Below are positions 5,224-11,716 of a DNA stretch of 13,595 bases, in pieces (positions within the stretch are counted from its first letter, which is position 1; every line of letters starts with the position of its first letter). The notes under the pieces were generated by a model. It was not told the DNA's origin. It saw only the letters and a list, made by a program, of their open reading frames with translations, and did no database searches. The DNA lies in NCBI GenBank assembly GCA_021734595.1, contig JAIPIO010000084.1, positions 1 to 13,595 on the forward strand. Reading direction: 5' to 3'. A program made the position numbers and the translations under genes. Source of the DNA: Kiritimatiellales bacterium (lineage in GTDB: Bacteria > Verrucomicrobiota > Kiritimatiellia > Kiritimatiellales > Pontiellaceae).

Positions 5224-6441
5224 TTAGAATAAGCTGTTTTGGGTTGAGCTTATAAAAGAAACAAAGCTCTCCAGATTCGAAAGCTCACTTGAAATTTCTA
5301 ATGGGAACTTCTTTTTATTTGACTCAGGTACGACCAACTGCAAGTTGCCTGCTGTCATTTCCGCAAATTGCGGGACACTTATGCCTTCCTGTAGCGTAAA
5401 CAAATGTTTTCTTGGTATCCGATCCGCTTCATTCAACACTTGTCGCCATCGATCCTTACAACACGTTTTCGCTGCCATCATGTGCAACTTTGCACTAGGA
5501 AAGGTATCATTATTATAGGCCTCTTGGGACGGGAATAAGAAATCCGGTTTCTTGCGATTTTCAGTCACGCCCTGCTCAGCAAAGGTTAACTCTGCGTCCC
5601 GGAATATCTGAGCCAAGTTCAATTCCAACGACTTCCCGGTCCTGCTTTTACGACGATTTGCCACGCCGAGCGAATAGCTGATAAATTCATCCACAGATAA
5701 AAATCCTGACTGAATTTGAGGCAGAACATGAGCCTCTTCAATTCTCGCAAACACAGCGAACTCCAACTCACGCCGCTTAAGGAGCAACTGATCAAAGGTT
5801 GTTCGATCACTGCTTGGCAATGCCGCAACAACTCTTTGGAATATTTCATTCCCCGTCGGGAACTCCGACTTCCACTCGGGCAAAAATACGCGATCAGCCA
5901 AACATATACTGACCTTTGAAACGCGGCGCTTCTCGGATTTCAGAGGACCGTAGACCTCCCCGGGCAACACATCATATCCAATCCAAGATTCAATCGTTTC
6001 ATCTTCCTGCTCAGAAGAAGAAACCCATGCCATTCCCATATAATCGCCATCGGCCAGATTAATTGCCAATAATACCAATGCACCGGTGTTGTCCGGTTCC
6101 TGAAAAGGGCATGACCCACGCCCACCCCATCCGGTTAAACGAAATTCATCATACTTTTTCTTCAACCCCAGTTCTGGATGGAATTTGGAGTTGTAGTAAA
6201 TGGCTTGAACACCATGCACAACACAGTCATTTCCCGGGAATGCAATTTCCGAAATAGTTTCACGAGGATTGTGAATATCCGTCCGACAAATACTCGCAAG
6301 TGCCCCTTCAAAAAACCACCGCGGCATATAGATTCCAGCCTGATGACCTCCCGTTAGCCCCGTATCATTACCTGACAAACGCTTAACAGCGTAAAACCAG
6401 TTCTCCTCAGCCAGTTGCTCCAAGAATCTCGTCAACAGCAT
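5224..6441 (-). CDS. ecoRIIR: EcoRII-type type IIE restriction endonuclease (CCWGG)
   Basis: The 405-residue product matches EcoRII in order, length (about 404) and wording. EcoRII cleaves before CCWGG and needs a second site as an allosteric effector. The N-terminal effector/DNA-binding domain (about 1-200) includes YAVKRLSGNDTGLTGGHQAG and QEPDNTGALVLLAINL. The C-terminal PD-(D/E)xK domain contains NRRKSRTGKSLELNL (E273), KKPDFLFPS (D300), MMAAKTCCKDRWRQVLNEAD (K325) and HLFTLQEGISVPQF, close to what I recall of EcoRII itself. All catalytic positions appear intact. The start codon overlaps the methyltransferase stop by 10 nt (ATGCTGTTGA), so R translation is coupled to M. It is the last gene of the C-M-R operon; no terminator is evident downstream. 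Confidence 0.92.
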   Translation of the reverse strand: MLLTRFLEQLAEENWFYAVKRLSGNDTGLTGGHQAGIYMPRWFFEGALASICRTDIHNPRETISEIAFPGNDCVVHGVQAIYYNSKFHPELGLKKKYDEFRLTGWGGRGSCPFQEPDNTGALVLLAINLADGDYMGMAWVSSSEQEDETIESWIGYDVLPGEVYGPLKSEKRRVSKVSICLADRVFLPEWKSEFPTGNEIFQRVVAALPSSDRTTFDQLLLKRRELEFAVFARIEEAHVLPQIQSGFLSVDEFISYSLGVANRRKSRTGKSLELNLAQIFRDAELTFAEQGVTENRKKPDFLFPSQEAYNNDTFPSAKLHMMAAKTCCKDRWRQVLNEADRIPRKHLFTLQEGISVPQFAEMTAGNLQLVVPESNKKKFPLEISSELSNLESFVSFISSTQNSLF

Positions 6442-7718
6442 TTGTTGGCCTCCAGCACTTTAACAATCTCATTGGCCACGGCTTTAATAGCAGGAACAGC
6501 TACACTATTACCTATCTGCCTATAAGCCTGTGTATCAGAAACTGGAAATCTAAATCGTTTAGGGTCATATCCCTGAAGCTGCTGAGCTTCTTCAACGGTT
6601 AACCGGCGCGGACGATCTCCACCGGTTCCGATTAAAACCTCTGCGCCATCCTTGTGATAACGGGCTGAAATTGTGCGGGTTACTGAGTCGGCTGCAATTG
6701 GAACTGGATGTAGTCCATATCCGAAACCGTTTCCCTTTGCCGCATGATTTGCTTTGTGCCGCTCAAGAGTCGCCCACGTTCCGGGGCCTAAAATATGTTT
6801 TGGATCAACATTTGACTGTATGATCTTATTCAACTTTGGGTAGCGATAACCGCACCTTGGTTTCCCCGGAATATTGATGTCTGCCTTTGAAATTCCATCG
6901 ATCTGTTTGGGATCATACCCAACTATAAATAAACGTTCGCGATGCTGTGGCACCCATGCAGCGGCATCAACGATTTTCCAGTTCACAACATAACTCAAAT
7001 CATCCTCAAGTGTTCTGCGGATCACTTCGAATGTTTGCCGGGAGTCGTGCGTCAGCAGGTTTTTCACATTCTCTAAGAAGAAGGCCTTCGGTCGTTTCTT
7101 CTTCAAGATGCGGGCTATGTCAAAAAACAGCGTCCCTTGAGTTTCATCAGCAAACCCATGCTTACGCCCCATTGAGTTTTTCTTCGACACTCCGGCCAGC
7201 GAAAAGGGCTGACACGGAAAACCAGCGCAAAGTACATCGTGGTCAGGAATCCACTCTTCCTTTATCTGCTGAATATCTCCATAGGGCATTTCGCCATAGT
7301 TCGCAAAGTAGGTTTGTTTGGCATATTTATCCCACTCAGACGAGAATACACACTTCCCTCCGACAGACTGCATCGCTTGTCGAAATCCGCCTATCCCCGC
7401 GAAGAGGTCAATAAATGTAAACTTAGGATCCTCCGGAGGTGGATAAGGTATATCGGAAAATTGCAATGTGAGATTTAGTTGAGCGGCCTTTTCGGCAACA
7501 CGATAGCCACTCTTAGCGGCGCCAACTGATGCCTTAAGGGTTTCTTCCGCATACTCTCGTTGTGACTTTCTGAGGAATGGAACACCTCTCATCCCATTCA
7601 TGAGCCAATGGCATACTGCCGCTTCCAATTCGGGATGAGGTTCTTTTACACTCCTAGCTTTCAGTGTCTGCAAGACTATCTGAACGGCATCACCGTATTT
7701 TAGAGAACGTGTGCTCAT
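6432..7718 (-). CDS. dcm: Dcm / M.EcoRII-type DNA (cytosine-5)-methyltransferase
   Basis: The 428-residue enzyme methylates C5 of cytosine using S-adenosylmethionine. The conserved blocks occur in order: motif I FIDLFAGIGGFR (102-113), motif IV GFPCQPFS with catalytic Cys169, motif VI FFLENVKN (E216), motif VIII QHRERLFIVG (258-267), a target-recognition region (about 265-368) and motifs IX-X, RRLTVEEAQQLQG and QIGNSVAVP. The TRD end, SVTRTISARYHKDGAEVLI, and the following FPVSDTQAYRQIGNS are strikingly Dcm-like, which predicts the inner C of CCWGG, in agreement with the EcoRII-type endonuclease next door. A ~100-residue N-terminal extension before motif I is normal for this subfamily. The start overlaps the controller stop (ATGA at 7715-7718), and the 3' end overlaps the endonuclease start. 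It should protect the host and, with Vsr, forms a methylation/repair pair. Confidence 0.95.
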   Translation of the reverse strand: MSTRSLKYGDAVQIVLQTLKARSVKEPHPELEAAVCHWLMNGMRGVPFLRKSQREYAEETLKASVGAAKSGYRVAEKAAQLNLTLQFSDIPYPPPEDPKFTFIDLFAGIGGFRQAMQSVGGKCVFSSEWDKYAKQTYFANYGEMPYGDIQQIKEEWIPDHDVLCAGFPCQPFSLAGVSKKNSMGRKHGFADETQGTLFFDIARILKKKRPKAFFLENVKNLLTHDSRQTFEVIRRTLEDDLSYVVNWKIVDAAAWVPQHRERLFIVGYDPKQIDGISKADINIPGKPRCGYRYPKLNKIIQSNVDPKHILGPGTWATLERHKANHAAKGNGFGYGLHPVPIAADSVTRTISARYHKDGAEVLIGTGGDRPRRLTVEEAQQLQGYDPKRFRFPVSDTQAYRQIGNSVAVPAIKAVANEIVKVLEANKCC

Positions 7719-7939
7719 TTTTCAATTCCTGCACATATCTCAGATACAGTCGTTTTGAAACCTTTGGCCAAGCGCGTGAGGCTTATAGCACTGGGATTGC
7801 GAACACCGCGTTCGATACCGCTGATGTAAGAGGGATCAAGGCCGGATTGCTCCGCAAGCTGCTCTTGCGTGAGCCTTTTTTCCTTGCGTAGTTCGCTGAC
7901 GTTCTTACCGAGTGCGAGGAGGATTGGATCTTTTTTCAT
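7715..7939 (-). CDS. XRE-family controller (C) protein of the restriction-modification operon
   Basis: The 74-residue protein is almost entirely a helix-turn-helix domain: LGKNVSELRKEKRLTQEQLA, then SGLDPSYISGIERG (recognition helix around PSYISGIERG) and NPSAISLTRLAKGF. Size, fold and position as first gene of the operon match C proteins, which bind C-boxes as dimers, first activating and then repressing their own operon so that endonuclease appears late. Its TGA overlaps the methyltransferase ATG. No ribosome-binding sequence is visible before the ATG, as in the leaderless transcripts reported for several C genes. A tandem C-box-like operator lies 25-51 bp upstream. The GC content of this operon looks lower than that of the 9.6-13.2 kb genes, which suggests transfer. 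Confidence 0.88.
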   Translation of the reverse strand: MKKDPILLALGKNVSELRKEKRLTQEQLAEQSGLDPSYISGIERGVRNPSAISLTRLAKGFKTTVSEICAGIEK

Positions 7940-7963
7940 AGCTAGGCATCATGCCCGCGACAT

Positions 7964-7990
7964 GGACGATAAGTCCACGGACGATGAGTC
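7964..7990 (-). promoter_or_regulatory. Tandem C-box-like operator
   Basis: On the minus strand GACTCATCGTCC (7979-7990) and GACTTATCGTCC (7964-7975) are direct copies 15 bp apart, separated by GTG. Each is close to a partial palindrome (GGAC...GTCC) of the classical C-box type, GACT followed by a short spacer and (A/C)GTC. Position just upstream of the controller gene is where C-boxes lie. Binding is inferred, not shown. Confidence 0.75.
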
Positions 7991-8033
7991 TAGTTTGGTC
8001 CGGATTCCCGAATTTTTTGCCTGCGGGATAGTC

Positions 8034-8100
8034 TTCCAACCATTGGAACTTGTGCAGAGTTTTTTTCCAAGGTTTGGAAAAACTCTTCCAACCATTGGAA
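8034..8100. repeat. Cluster of three TTCCA-N5-TGGAA palindromes
   Basis: TTCCAACCATTGGAA occurs at 8034-8048 and again at 8086-8100, with TTTCCAAGGTTTGGAAA (8064-8080) between them. The first two plus their spacer recur almost unchanged at 9077-9122. The cluster lies between the divergent controller and NERD genes, so it is upstream of both and is not an ordinary terminator for either. Confidence 0.8.
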
Positions 8101-8134
8101 GCACTGGCTATACATTTGCTCCGGGAGATTTGAT

Positions 8135-8785
8135 ATGTTGCCTGAAAATACTGTCGGAGGTCAGTTGGCCCCCATACTTCAAAAATATTGGTGGGTGCTC
8201 TTGCTCCCGGTTTTATCGGCATTGTTGAAAGTCCTCGCGCCGCTTATCAAAGGTAAAATTGGTGAAGGTTTGGTTAATCTGGCTGCAAAGCTCCGGCTCG
8301 ATCCGAAGGTTTATCAGCTGATCAAGGATGTAACAATCCCTACCAAGAACGGCACCACACAGATCGACCATCTGATTGTTTCAATCTTCGGTATTTTCGC
8401 GATCGAAACCAAAAACTACAAAGGCTGGATTTTTGCCAATGCCAAAGACGCTAAGTGGACGCAGGTGAATTTCAAACAGAAGCACCGTTTCCAGAATCCG
8501 CTGCGCCAGAACCATGCCCACATTTGCGCGCTGGCCGAACTGCTGGATATCCCGCAAGAAAAAATCCACGGAGTGGTCTGCTTCATGGGCGATGCCAAAT
8601 TCAAGACCGGCGTACCCGAAGGTGTTTTCCTCGAAGGGCGCTACATAAACCACATCCAATCGTTTCAATCTCCGCTGTTTTCAGCTGATGAAATTGAAAC
8701 GATCAAAGAAAAAATTGCCGCAGGTCGCCTCAAGCGCGGGTTCAGAACAAACCGCCAGCATGTCCGGCACCTGAAATCACGTTAA
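8135..8785 (+). CDS. NERD (nuclease-related) domain membrane protein
   Basis: The 216-residue protein has one N-terminal hydrophobic segment (about 18-37, YWWVLLLPVLSALLKVLAPL) and then a NERD domain: KGKIGEGLV (39-47), QIDHLIVSIFGIFAIETKNY (76-95) and GWIFA...KWTQ. D78 and E91-x-K93 give the PD-(D/E)xK-like pattern of the family, so a DNA-nuclease role is possible. NERD proteins are often found with mobile and defence genes, but their substrates are mostly unknown. The ATG has GGGAG eight bases upstream. The gene diverges from the restriction operon, with only about 195 bp between the starts, and may belong to the same island. The C-terminus is basic (LKRGFRTNRQHVRHLKSR). The intact catalytic pattern argues for a working protein. 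Confidence 0.85.
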   Translation: MLPENTVGGQLAPILQKYWWVLLLPVLSALLKVLAPLIKGKIGEGLVNLAAKLRLDPKVYQLIKDVTIPTKNGTTQIDHLIVSIFGIFAIETKNYKGWIFANAKDAKWTQVNFKQKHRFQNPLRQNHAHICALAELLDIPQEKIHGVVCFMGDAKFKTGVPEGVFLEGRYINHIQSFQSPLFSADEIETIKEKIAAGRLKRGFRTNRQHVRHLKSR

Positions 8786-9076
8786 GATATTCCGTGTCTT
8801 CAGTGTGTTCCGTGGTTCCAATATCTGGAAGTTTCTTTCCAACGTCTGGATCCTTTTCTCTCTGTGCTCTCCGTGTCCTCCAGCGAGCAGACGAGCGGGT
8901 GGTGAAGTCTATCCGCGTAAATCTGCGAGATTGGTCGCTATTCACTCCCAACCATCTGCGGGAAATCATTTCCGCGTTTGTCCGTGTTCATCTGTGGCCC
9001 CTCATCTACGCCCTAAATATATTGTCCAGTCTGCTTTTGCGAATTTTGAACTCTTTTGTGGCAATTGATTCTGCGA

Positions 9077-9122
9077 TTCCAACCATTGGAACCTTTGCGG
9101 AGTTTTTTTCCAGAGTCTGGAA
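9077..9122 (+). repeat. Second copy of the TTCCA palindrome pair
   Basis: TTCCAACCATTGGAA (9077-9091), a spacer containing gcggagttttttt, and TTCCAGAGTCTGGAA (9108-9122) match 8034-8080 with few differences. Compensating changes keep the second palindrome (TTCCAAGGTTTGGAA against TTCCAGAGTCTGGAA), which suggests that the folded form or symmetric site is what is maintained. Confidence 0.75.
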
Positions 9123-9137
9123 TTTTTTTGTGATTGC

Positions 9138-9198
9138 GAACCGTTCCCTTTGGTCTCTATTTACTGACGCAAATTATCGGTCGCTTCGCTCGCGGGTG
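9138..9198 (+). repeat. Dispersed repeat, copy B (copy A at 1503-1564)
   Basis: The run from gaaccgttccctttgg to cgcttcgctcgcgggtg matches the sequence immediately before vsr, with shared cores cgcaaattat and gtcgcttcgct. No vsr or other gene follows here, so the repeat is independent of vsr. Confidence 0.8.
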
Positions 9199-9207
9199 CC
9201 TTTTGGT

Positions 9208-9233
9208 GGCTAATCAATTCCGCCATTCGGCGA
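9208..9233 (-). repeat. Degenerate REP-like tail (relative of 11345-11381)
   Basis: GGCTAATCAATTCCGCC (9208-9224) matches GGCTAATCAATCCCGCC at 11345-11361 with one difference; both run into an inverted repeat (here CGCC-ATTC-GGCG). The GTAG seen in the other copy is not preserved here. Confidence 0.5.
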
Positions 9234-9262
9234 ATAGAGTGATTAACGATTGAGATATCATG

Positions 9263-9314
9263 TGGAGGGACAGCGTCCTCGCTGTCCGCGGACGCCGGGG
9301 ACGGCGTCCCTCCA
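9263..9314. repeat. Cruciform-forming repeat with GGAG ends
   Basis: TGGAGGGAC (9263-9271) pairs with GTCCCTCCA (9306-9314). Inside are GGACAGCG/CGCTGTCC (9268-9275 with 9280-9287) and GGACGCC/GGCGTCC (9290-9296 with 9303-9309), so a three-way or twin-hairpin fold is possible. GGAG 5' of a palindrome is another REP style known for RAYT transposases; relation to the RAYT here is inferred. Confidence 0.7.
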
Positions 9315-9595
9315 TGAAGAGGCAATGCGACAGTTCATTCGCCAAACGCTCTAGTCTTTTCTCCTCCGCGTCCGCCGTACTCTCGGTGGTTAAATCATTT
9401 CTGTTTACAAGGTCTGCTACGTGAGTCACCTTCCGGGTGCCAACGTGGCCTTGCGGGAACTTTCCTCTCCGTGACCTTGGTGGTAAAAATTATCCGCGTC
9501 AATCTGCGTGATCAGCGGGCATACAGAAAGATTTTAACTGTCCCTTTTCGGGATCGGTGTCATTCCGTGTCCATCCATTTTATGAATAGATCAGG

Positions 9596-10702
9596 CTAGC
9601 CGCCGGCGAACAGCAGCCGGGAATAGATCTGCGCGGCACGCGCCACCTGCTCAAAATCAACCGACTCATCGCGCGTGTGCGCCTTGGCCAGCTGTCCGGG
9701 CCCGAGAATGACCGGACTGCACCCGGCATCGCGCAACAGGTTTGCGTCGGAGTGGCTCCGGAACGCGTCCGGTTCCCACGCGAGGCCGAGCTCGGAATAG
9801 ATTTTTTCAAGCCGTTGCGGAACGGAATCCCGCGGATCGACCCGGTAGCCGTCCGCCAGGGTTGGAAACTGGATTTCGTGGCGCGATGCGCGGCTGTTGG
9901 TCAACTGTTCTTCAACAAAGCCCCTCAACTGATTGGCATACTCTTTTACATCGGTTCCGGGCGGAAGATGCAGGTCGATTTCGGCGGCGCAGCGGTCGGG
10001 AACCGCAAAACCGGATTCCGAGCTGTGCAGGTCGCGGATATTCAACACGGTTTCCGGCTCGTTTTTTTCGAGCCGGTCTTCGAGTTGGATCAAACAGCGC
10101 AGCAGGGAGTGGATCGCGTTGGTATCGTGGCCGGACATTGCGGCGTGGCGGCGGGAGCCAAAGGCGCGCACGGTCATTTCGACATAGCCGTAATGGTTCA
10201 GGCAAGGCTTGAGATCCGTCGGTTCCGCCACCAGCGCGCGCTCGAACCGCCGGTTTTCCAGCAAGGCCCGGGTTCCGTCCCCGGTCTCCTCTTCCCCGAC
10301 CACCAGCGCGAGCAGCACGTTGTCCGGCAGCCGACCCGCCTGCGCGGCGACGCCAAACGCCTCGATCATGGCGGCGCACCCGCTTTTCATGTCGGCGGTT
10401 CCCAGCCCGTAGCAAAGCCCGTCGCGCTCCGAAAAATCGTACCGTTCGATGTCGTAGGCCGGCACGGTGTCGATATGGCCGAGAAACAGCGTGTCGGGTG
10501 CGCCGTTGCCGGTGGAGACCAGCAGATTGAAACGATCTTCGTCCACCTCTTCCTTTTCAAAAACGAGCCCCTGCCCTTCCAGATAGTCGGCCACATACTG
10601 TCCGATTTCCTCCTCTTTTCCGGAGGGGCTGTAGATATCCACCATGTCGCGAAACAACGCGAACAGACGGTCCCGGTTGATTTCAGGCGGTAACTCGGGC
10701 AT
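9596..10702 (-). CDS. M20-family metallopeptidase / deacylase (ArgE/DapE/CPG2-like)
   Basis: The 368-residue cytoplasmic enzyme has the two-zinc M20 signature: FLGHIDTVP (H76, catalytic D78), GLGTADMKSGCAAMIEAFG (D104), VVGEEETGDGT (E137/E138), VAEPTDL (E160) and a late His in LAKAHTRDESVDFEQV (H342). The region between E160 and about residue 290 corresponds to the dimerisation/lid domain. Members hydrolyse an amide bond in N-acyl amino acids, succinyl-diaminopimelate or small peptides; the substrate cannot be fixed here. The start ATG overlaps the last base of the GNAT stop codon (TGATG) and is preceded by AAGGAGG, so the two genes are translationally coupled. That pairing suggests an acetylation/deacylation step on one metabolite, which is an inference. 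Base composition is GC-rich, and long antisense frames over it are shadows. Confidence 0.92.
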   Translation of the reverse strand: MPELPPEINRDRLFALFRDMVDIYSPSGKEEEIGQYVADYLEGQGLVFEKEEVDEDRFNLLVSTGNGAPDTLFLGHIDTVPAYDIERYDFSERDGLCYGLGTADMKSGCAAMIEAFGVAAQAGRLPDNVLLALVVGEEETGDGTRALLENRRFERALVAEPTDLKPCLNHYGYVEMTVRAFGSRRHAAMSGHDTNAIHSLLRCLIQLEDRLEKNEPETVLNIRDLHSSESGFAVPDRCAAEIDLHLPPGTDVKEYANQLRGFVEEQLTNSRASRHEIQFPTLADGYRVDPRDSVPQRLEKIYSELGLAWEPDAFRSHSDANLLRDAGCSPVILGPGQLAKAHTRDESVDFEQVARAAQIYSRLLFAGG

Positions 10703-11169
10703 CAGTCCTCCTTCTGCAAGTTGAGCGTCATGTAGATGTGATCGGTAGGGTTTTCAAATCCTTTGCGTTGGAAGAAGCTGATGGCGGCGGCGTTATCGGC
10801 CTGCGTATCCACCAGCAGCATGCGCACGCCACGATCTTTCATGATTTCGCGGAACCGGTCGAACAGCATGCTGCCCGCCCCCATCCGCGCGTAATCCGGA
10901 TCAATCCCGAGCCACAGCAGATGGCCGTAGCTCCAGGCGGAGCGCGATTTTTCGATGGTCGTTCCCATCGCAAAACCGACCACGCAGCCGTCGACTTTCG
11001 CCACCAGCAGATGATCCGGCTCGCTGTTGAACAGTCCGGTCACCTCATACTCGTCCCATGTCCGGTAGAGGTTGGACACCTCCTGCGGCGTAAACACTTT
11101 CTCGCCCAGATGAAAAATCGCGGCCAAATCGTCGATCTCTGCCAAACGGATTTCAATATCACTGCTCAT
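10702..11169 (-). CDS. GNAT-family N-acetyltransferase
   Basis: The 155-residue protein is a single GNAT domain that transfers an acetyl group from acetyl-CoA to an amine. The acetyl-CoA loop is WLGIDPDYARMGAGSML (86-102, R95-x-G97-x-G99), and the late strands VRMLLVDTQADNAAAISFFQ and RKGFENPTDHIYMTL are typical. The N-terminal IEIRLAEIDDLAAIFHLGE is the usual opening. The start has GGAGGGAC just upstream. Its stop overlaps the M20 start by one base, so it is the first gene of a two-gene operon. A RimI-like or amino-acid acetyltransferase role are both possible. I see no operator. Confidence 0.9.
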   Translation of the reverse strand: MSSDIEIRLAEIDDLAAIFHLGEKVFTPQEVSNLYRTWDEYEVTGLFNSEPDHLLVAKVDGCVVGFAMGTTIEKSRSAWSYGHLLWLGIDPDYARMGAGSMLFDRFREIMKDRGVRMLLVDTQADNAAAISFFQRKGFENPTDHIYMTLNLQKED

Positions 11170-11344
11170 AGTCCCTCCAATTGCCTACATCGTAGCAGAT
11201 TCCGCTGGAAATGGTAAAAAGAACCCCAAAAAAGTGACCCCGACTGCCGACCAGAAAACCGCGGTCTACCGCATGGATATGCGAGCGGTGCGGTGCTCGT
11301 CCCCTCCAATGTTGAGTCGTGCCTTTGAACCGTGCTTTCAGCGA

Positions 11345-11381
11345 GGCTAATCAATCCCGCCGTGTGGGGCACACGGCCTAC
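11345..11381 (-). repeat. REP-like element: GTAG plus hairpin and conserved tail
   Basis: On the minus strand GTAG (11378-11381) is followed directly by GCCGTGTG-CCC-CACACGGC (11359-11377), a perfect 8-bp stem, then GGGATTGATTAGCC. The tail recurs at 9208-9224. The flanking stretch from about 11220 also contains small inverted repeats (GCGGT..ACCGC near 11262-11273) and no supported gene. Confidence 0.7.
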
Positions 11382-11399
11382 AGGTCTTTGCTATCCTAT

Positions 11400-11618
11400 T
11401 TACAATACTTGTCCGCCGTAGTCTGCGGAGGAGGAATCCGTTGGTCGTTCTCCTGTGGTCCTTAGCCTCAGAGCCGTGGTGTCGGGCGGCCAGTTTTCGG
11501 CGTGGGCCTGGGCGATGAATTCGAGCTCGTCCTGATCGGATGTGACGCCGTAGTACGCGTCGAGTGTTTCATCGACCGCGTTGACATATTTGATAAATGG
11601 CAGTTCGGACCAAGTCAT
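11400..11618 (-). CDS. Small hypothetical protein
   Basis: A 72-residue frame starts MTWSELPFIKYVNAVDETLD and continues AYYGVTSDQDELEFIAQAHA and ENWPPDTTAL. The acidic, helix-prone wording 'AVDxxLxAxYGxTSxxxxLExIAxA' looks like a genuine small conserved protein, and I have the impression of similar short unnamed proteins in related genomes, but I cannot name a family or function. The last 20 or so residues (GERPTDSSSADYGGQVL) look like translated repeat, so the original 3' end may have been replaced. No good ribosome-binding site is seen before the ATG. It lies between a REP-like element and the propeller gene, on the same strand as both neighbouring genes. It may be a decaying gene. Confidence 0.45.
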   Translation of the reverse strand: MTWSELPFIKYVNAVDETLDAYYGVTSDQDELEFIAQAHAENWPPDTTALRLRTTGERPTDSSSADYGGQVL

Positions 11619-11671
11619 GTGAGCGGCTGGAGCTTAGAGACTGGAGGCTGGGGGTAAAAGTATTTTTTTCG

Positions 11672-11703
11672 CCCACAGATGACACAGATTGACGCAGATT
11701 AGG
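11672..11703. repeat. Dispersed 'cacagatgacacagatt' repeat
   Basis: cccacagatgacacagattg followed by acgcagatta is another copy of the degenerate intergenic repeat, placed just after the stop of the propeller gene. Confidence 0.7.
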
Positions 11704-11716
11704 GGCTACATGCCCG

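Larger units (their letters stand above)
8786..9595. other. 810-bp repeat-rich intergenic region
   Basis: No convincing gene is seen on either strand; frames here contain translated repeat such as TTEHTEDTEY. It holds several copies of the 'ccgtgt...ccgtggtt' and 'atctgcg' dispersed repeats, TTCCA palindromes (8815-8860 and 9077-9122), copy B of a 62-bp repeat (9138-9198), a degenerate REP-like tail (9208-9233) and a cruciform repeat (9263-9314). It looks like a graveyard of small repeats separating the restriction island from the peptidase operon. Confidence 0.75.

Noticed and set aside
5224..7939. Apparent absence of CCWGG sites in the restriction operon
   Set aside because: I found none by eye in 2.7 kb, but only about nine in the rest of the window, so the absence is not clearly beyond chance. 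An exact count would decide it.
8742..8969. Minus-strand frame containing TTEHTEDTEY
   Set aside because: This is translated dispersed repeat and not a conserved protein.
8034..9122. TTCCA palindromes as a CRISPR-like array
   Set aside because: Spacing and spacers are irregular, copies are few, and no cas genes are present.
9540..9570. Possible terminator after the M20 gene (tcccttttcggga)
   Set aside because: The stem is only 4-5 bp and the following minus-strand sequence has no T-run.
9677..10693. 338-residue open frame on the plus strand
   Set aside because: It is antisense to the M20 peptidase, which has all catalytic motifs; the plus frame has no recognisable domain and reflects GC-rich codon bias.
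11166..11372. 68-residue minus-strand frame before the GNAT gene
   Set aside because: It covers REP-like and other palindromic repeat sequence, and the residue mix is not protein-like.
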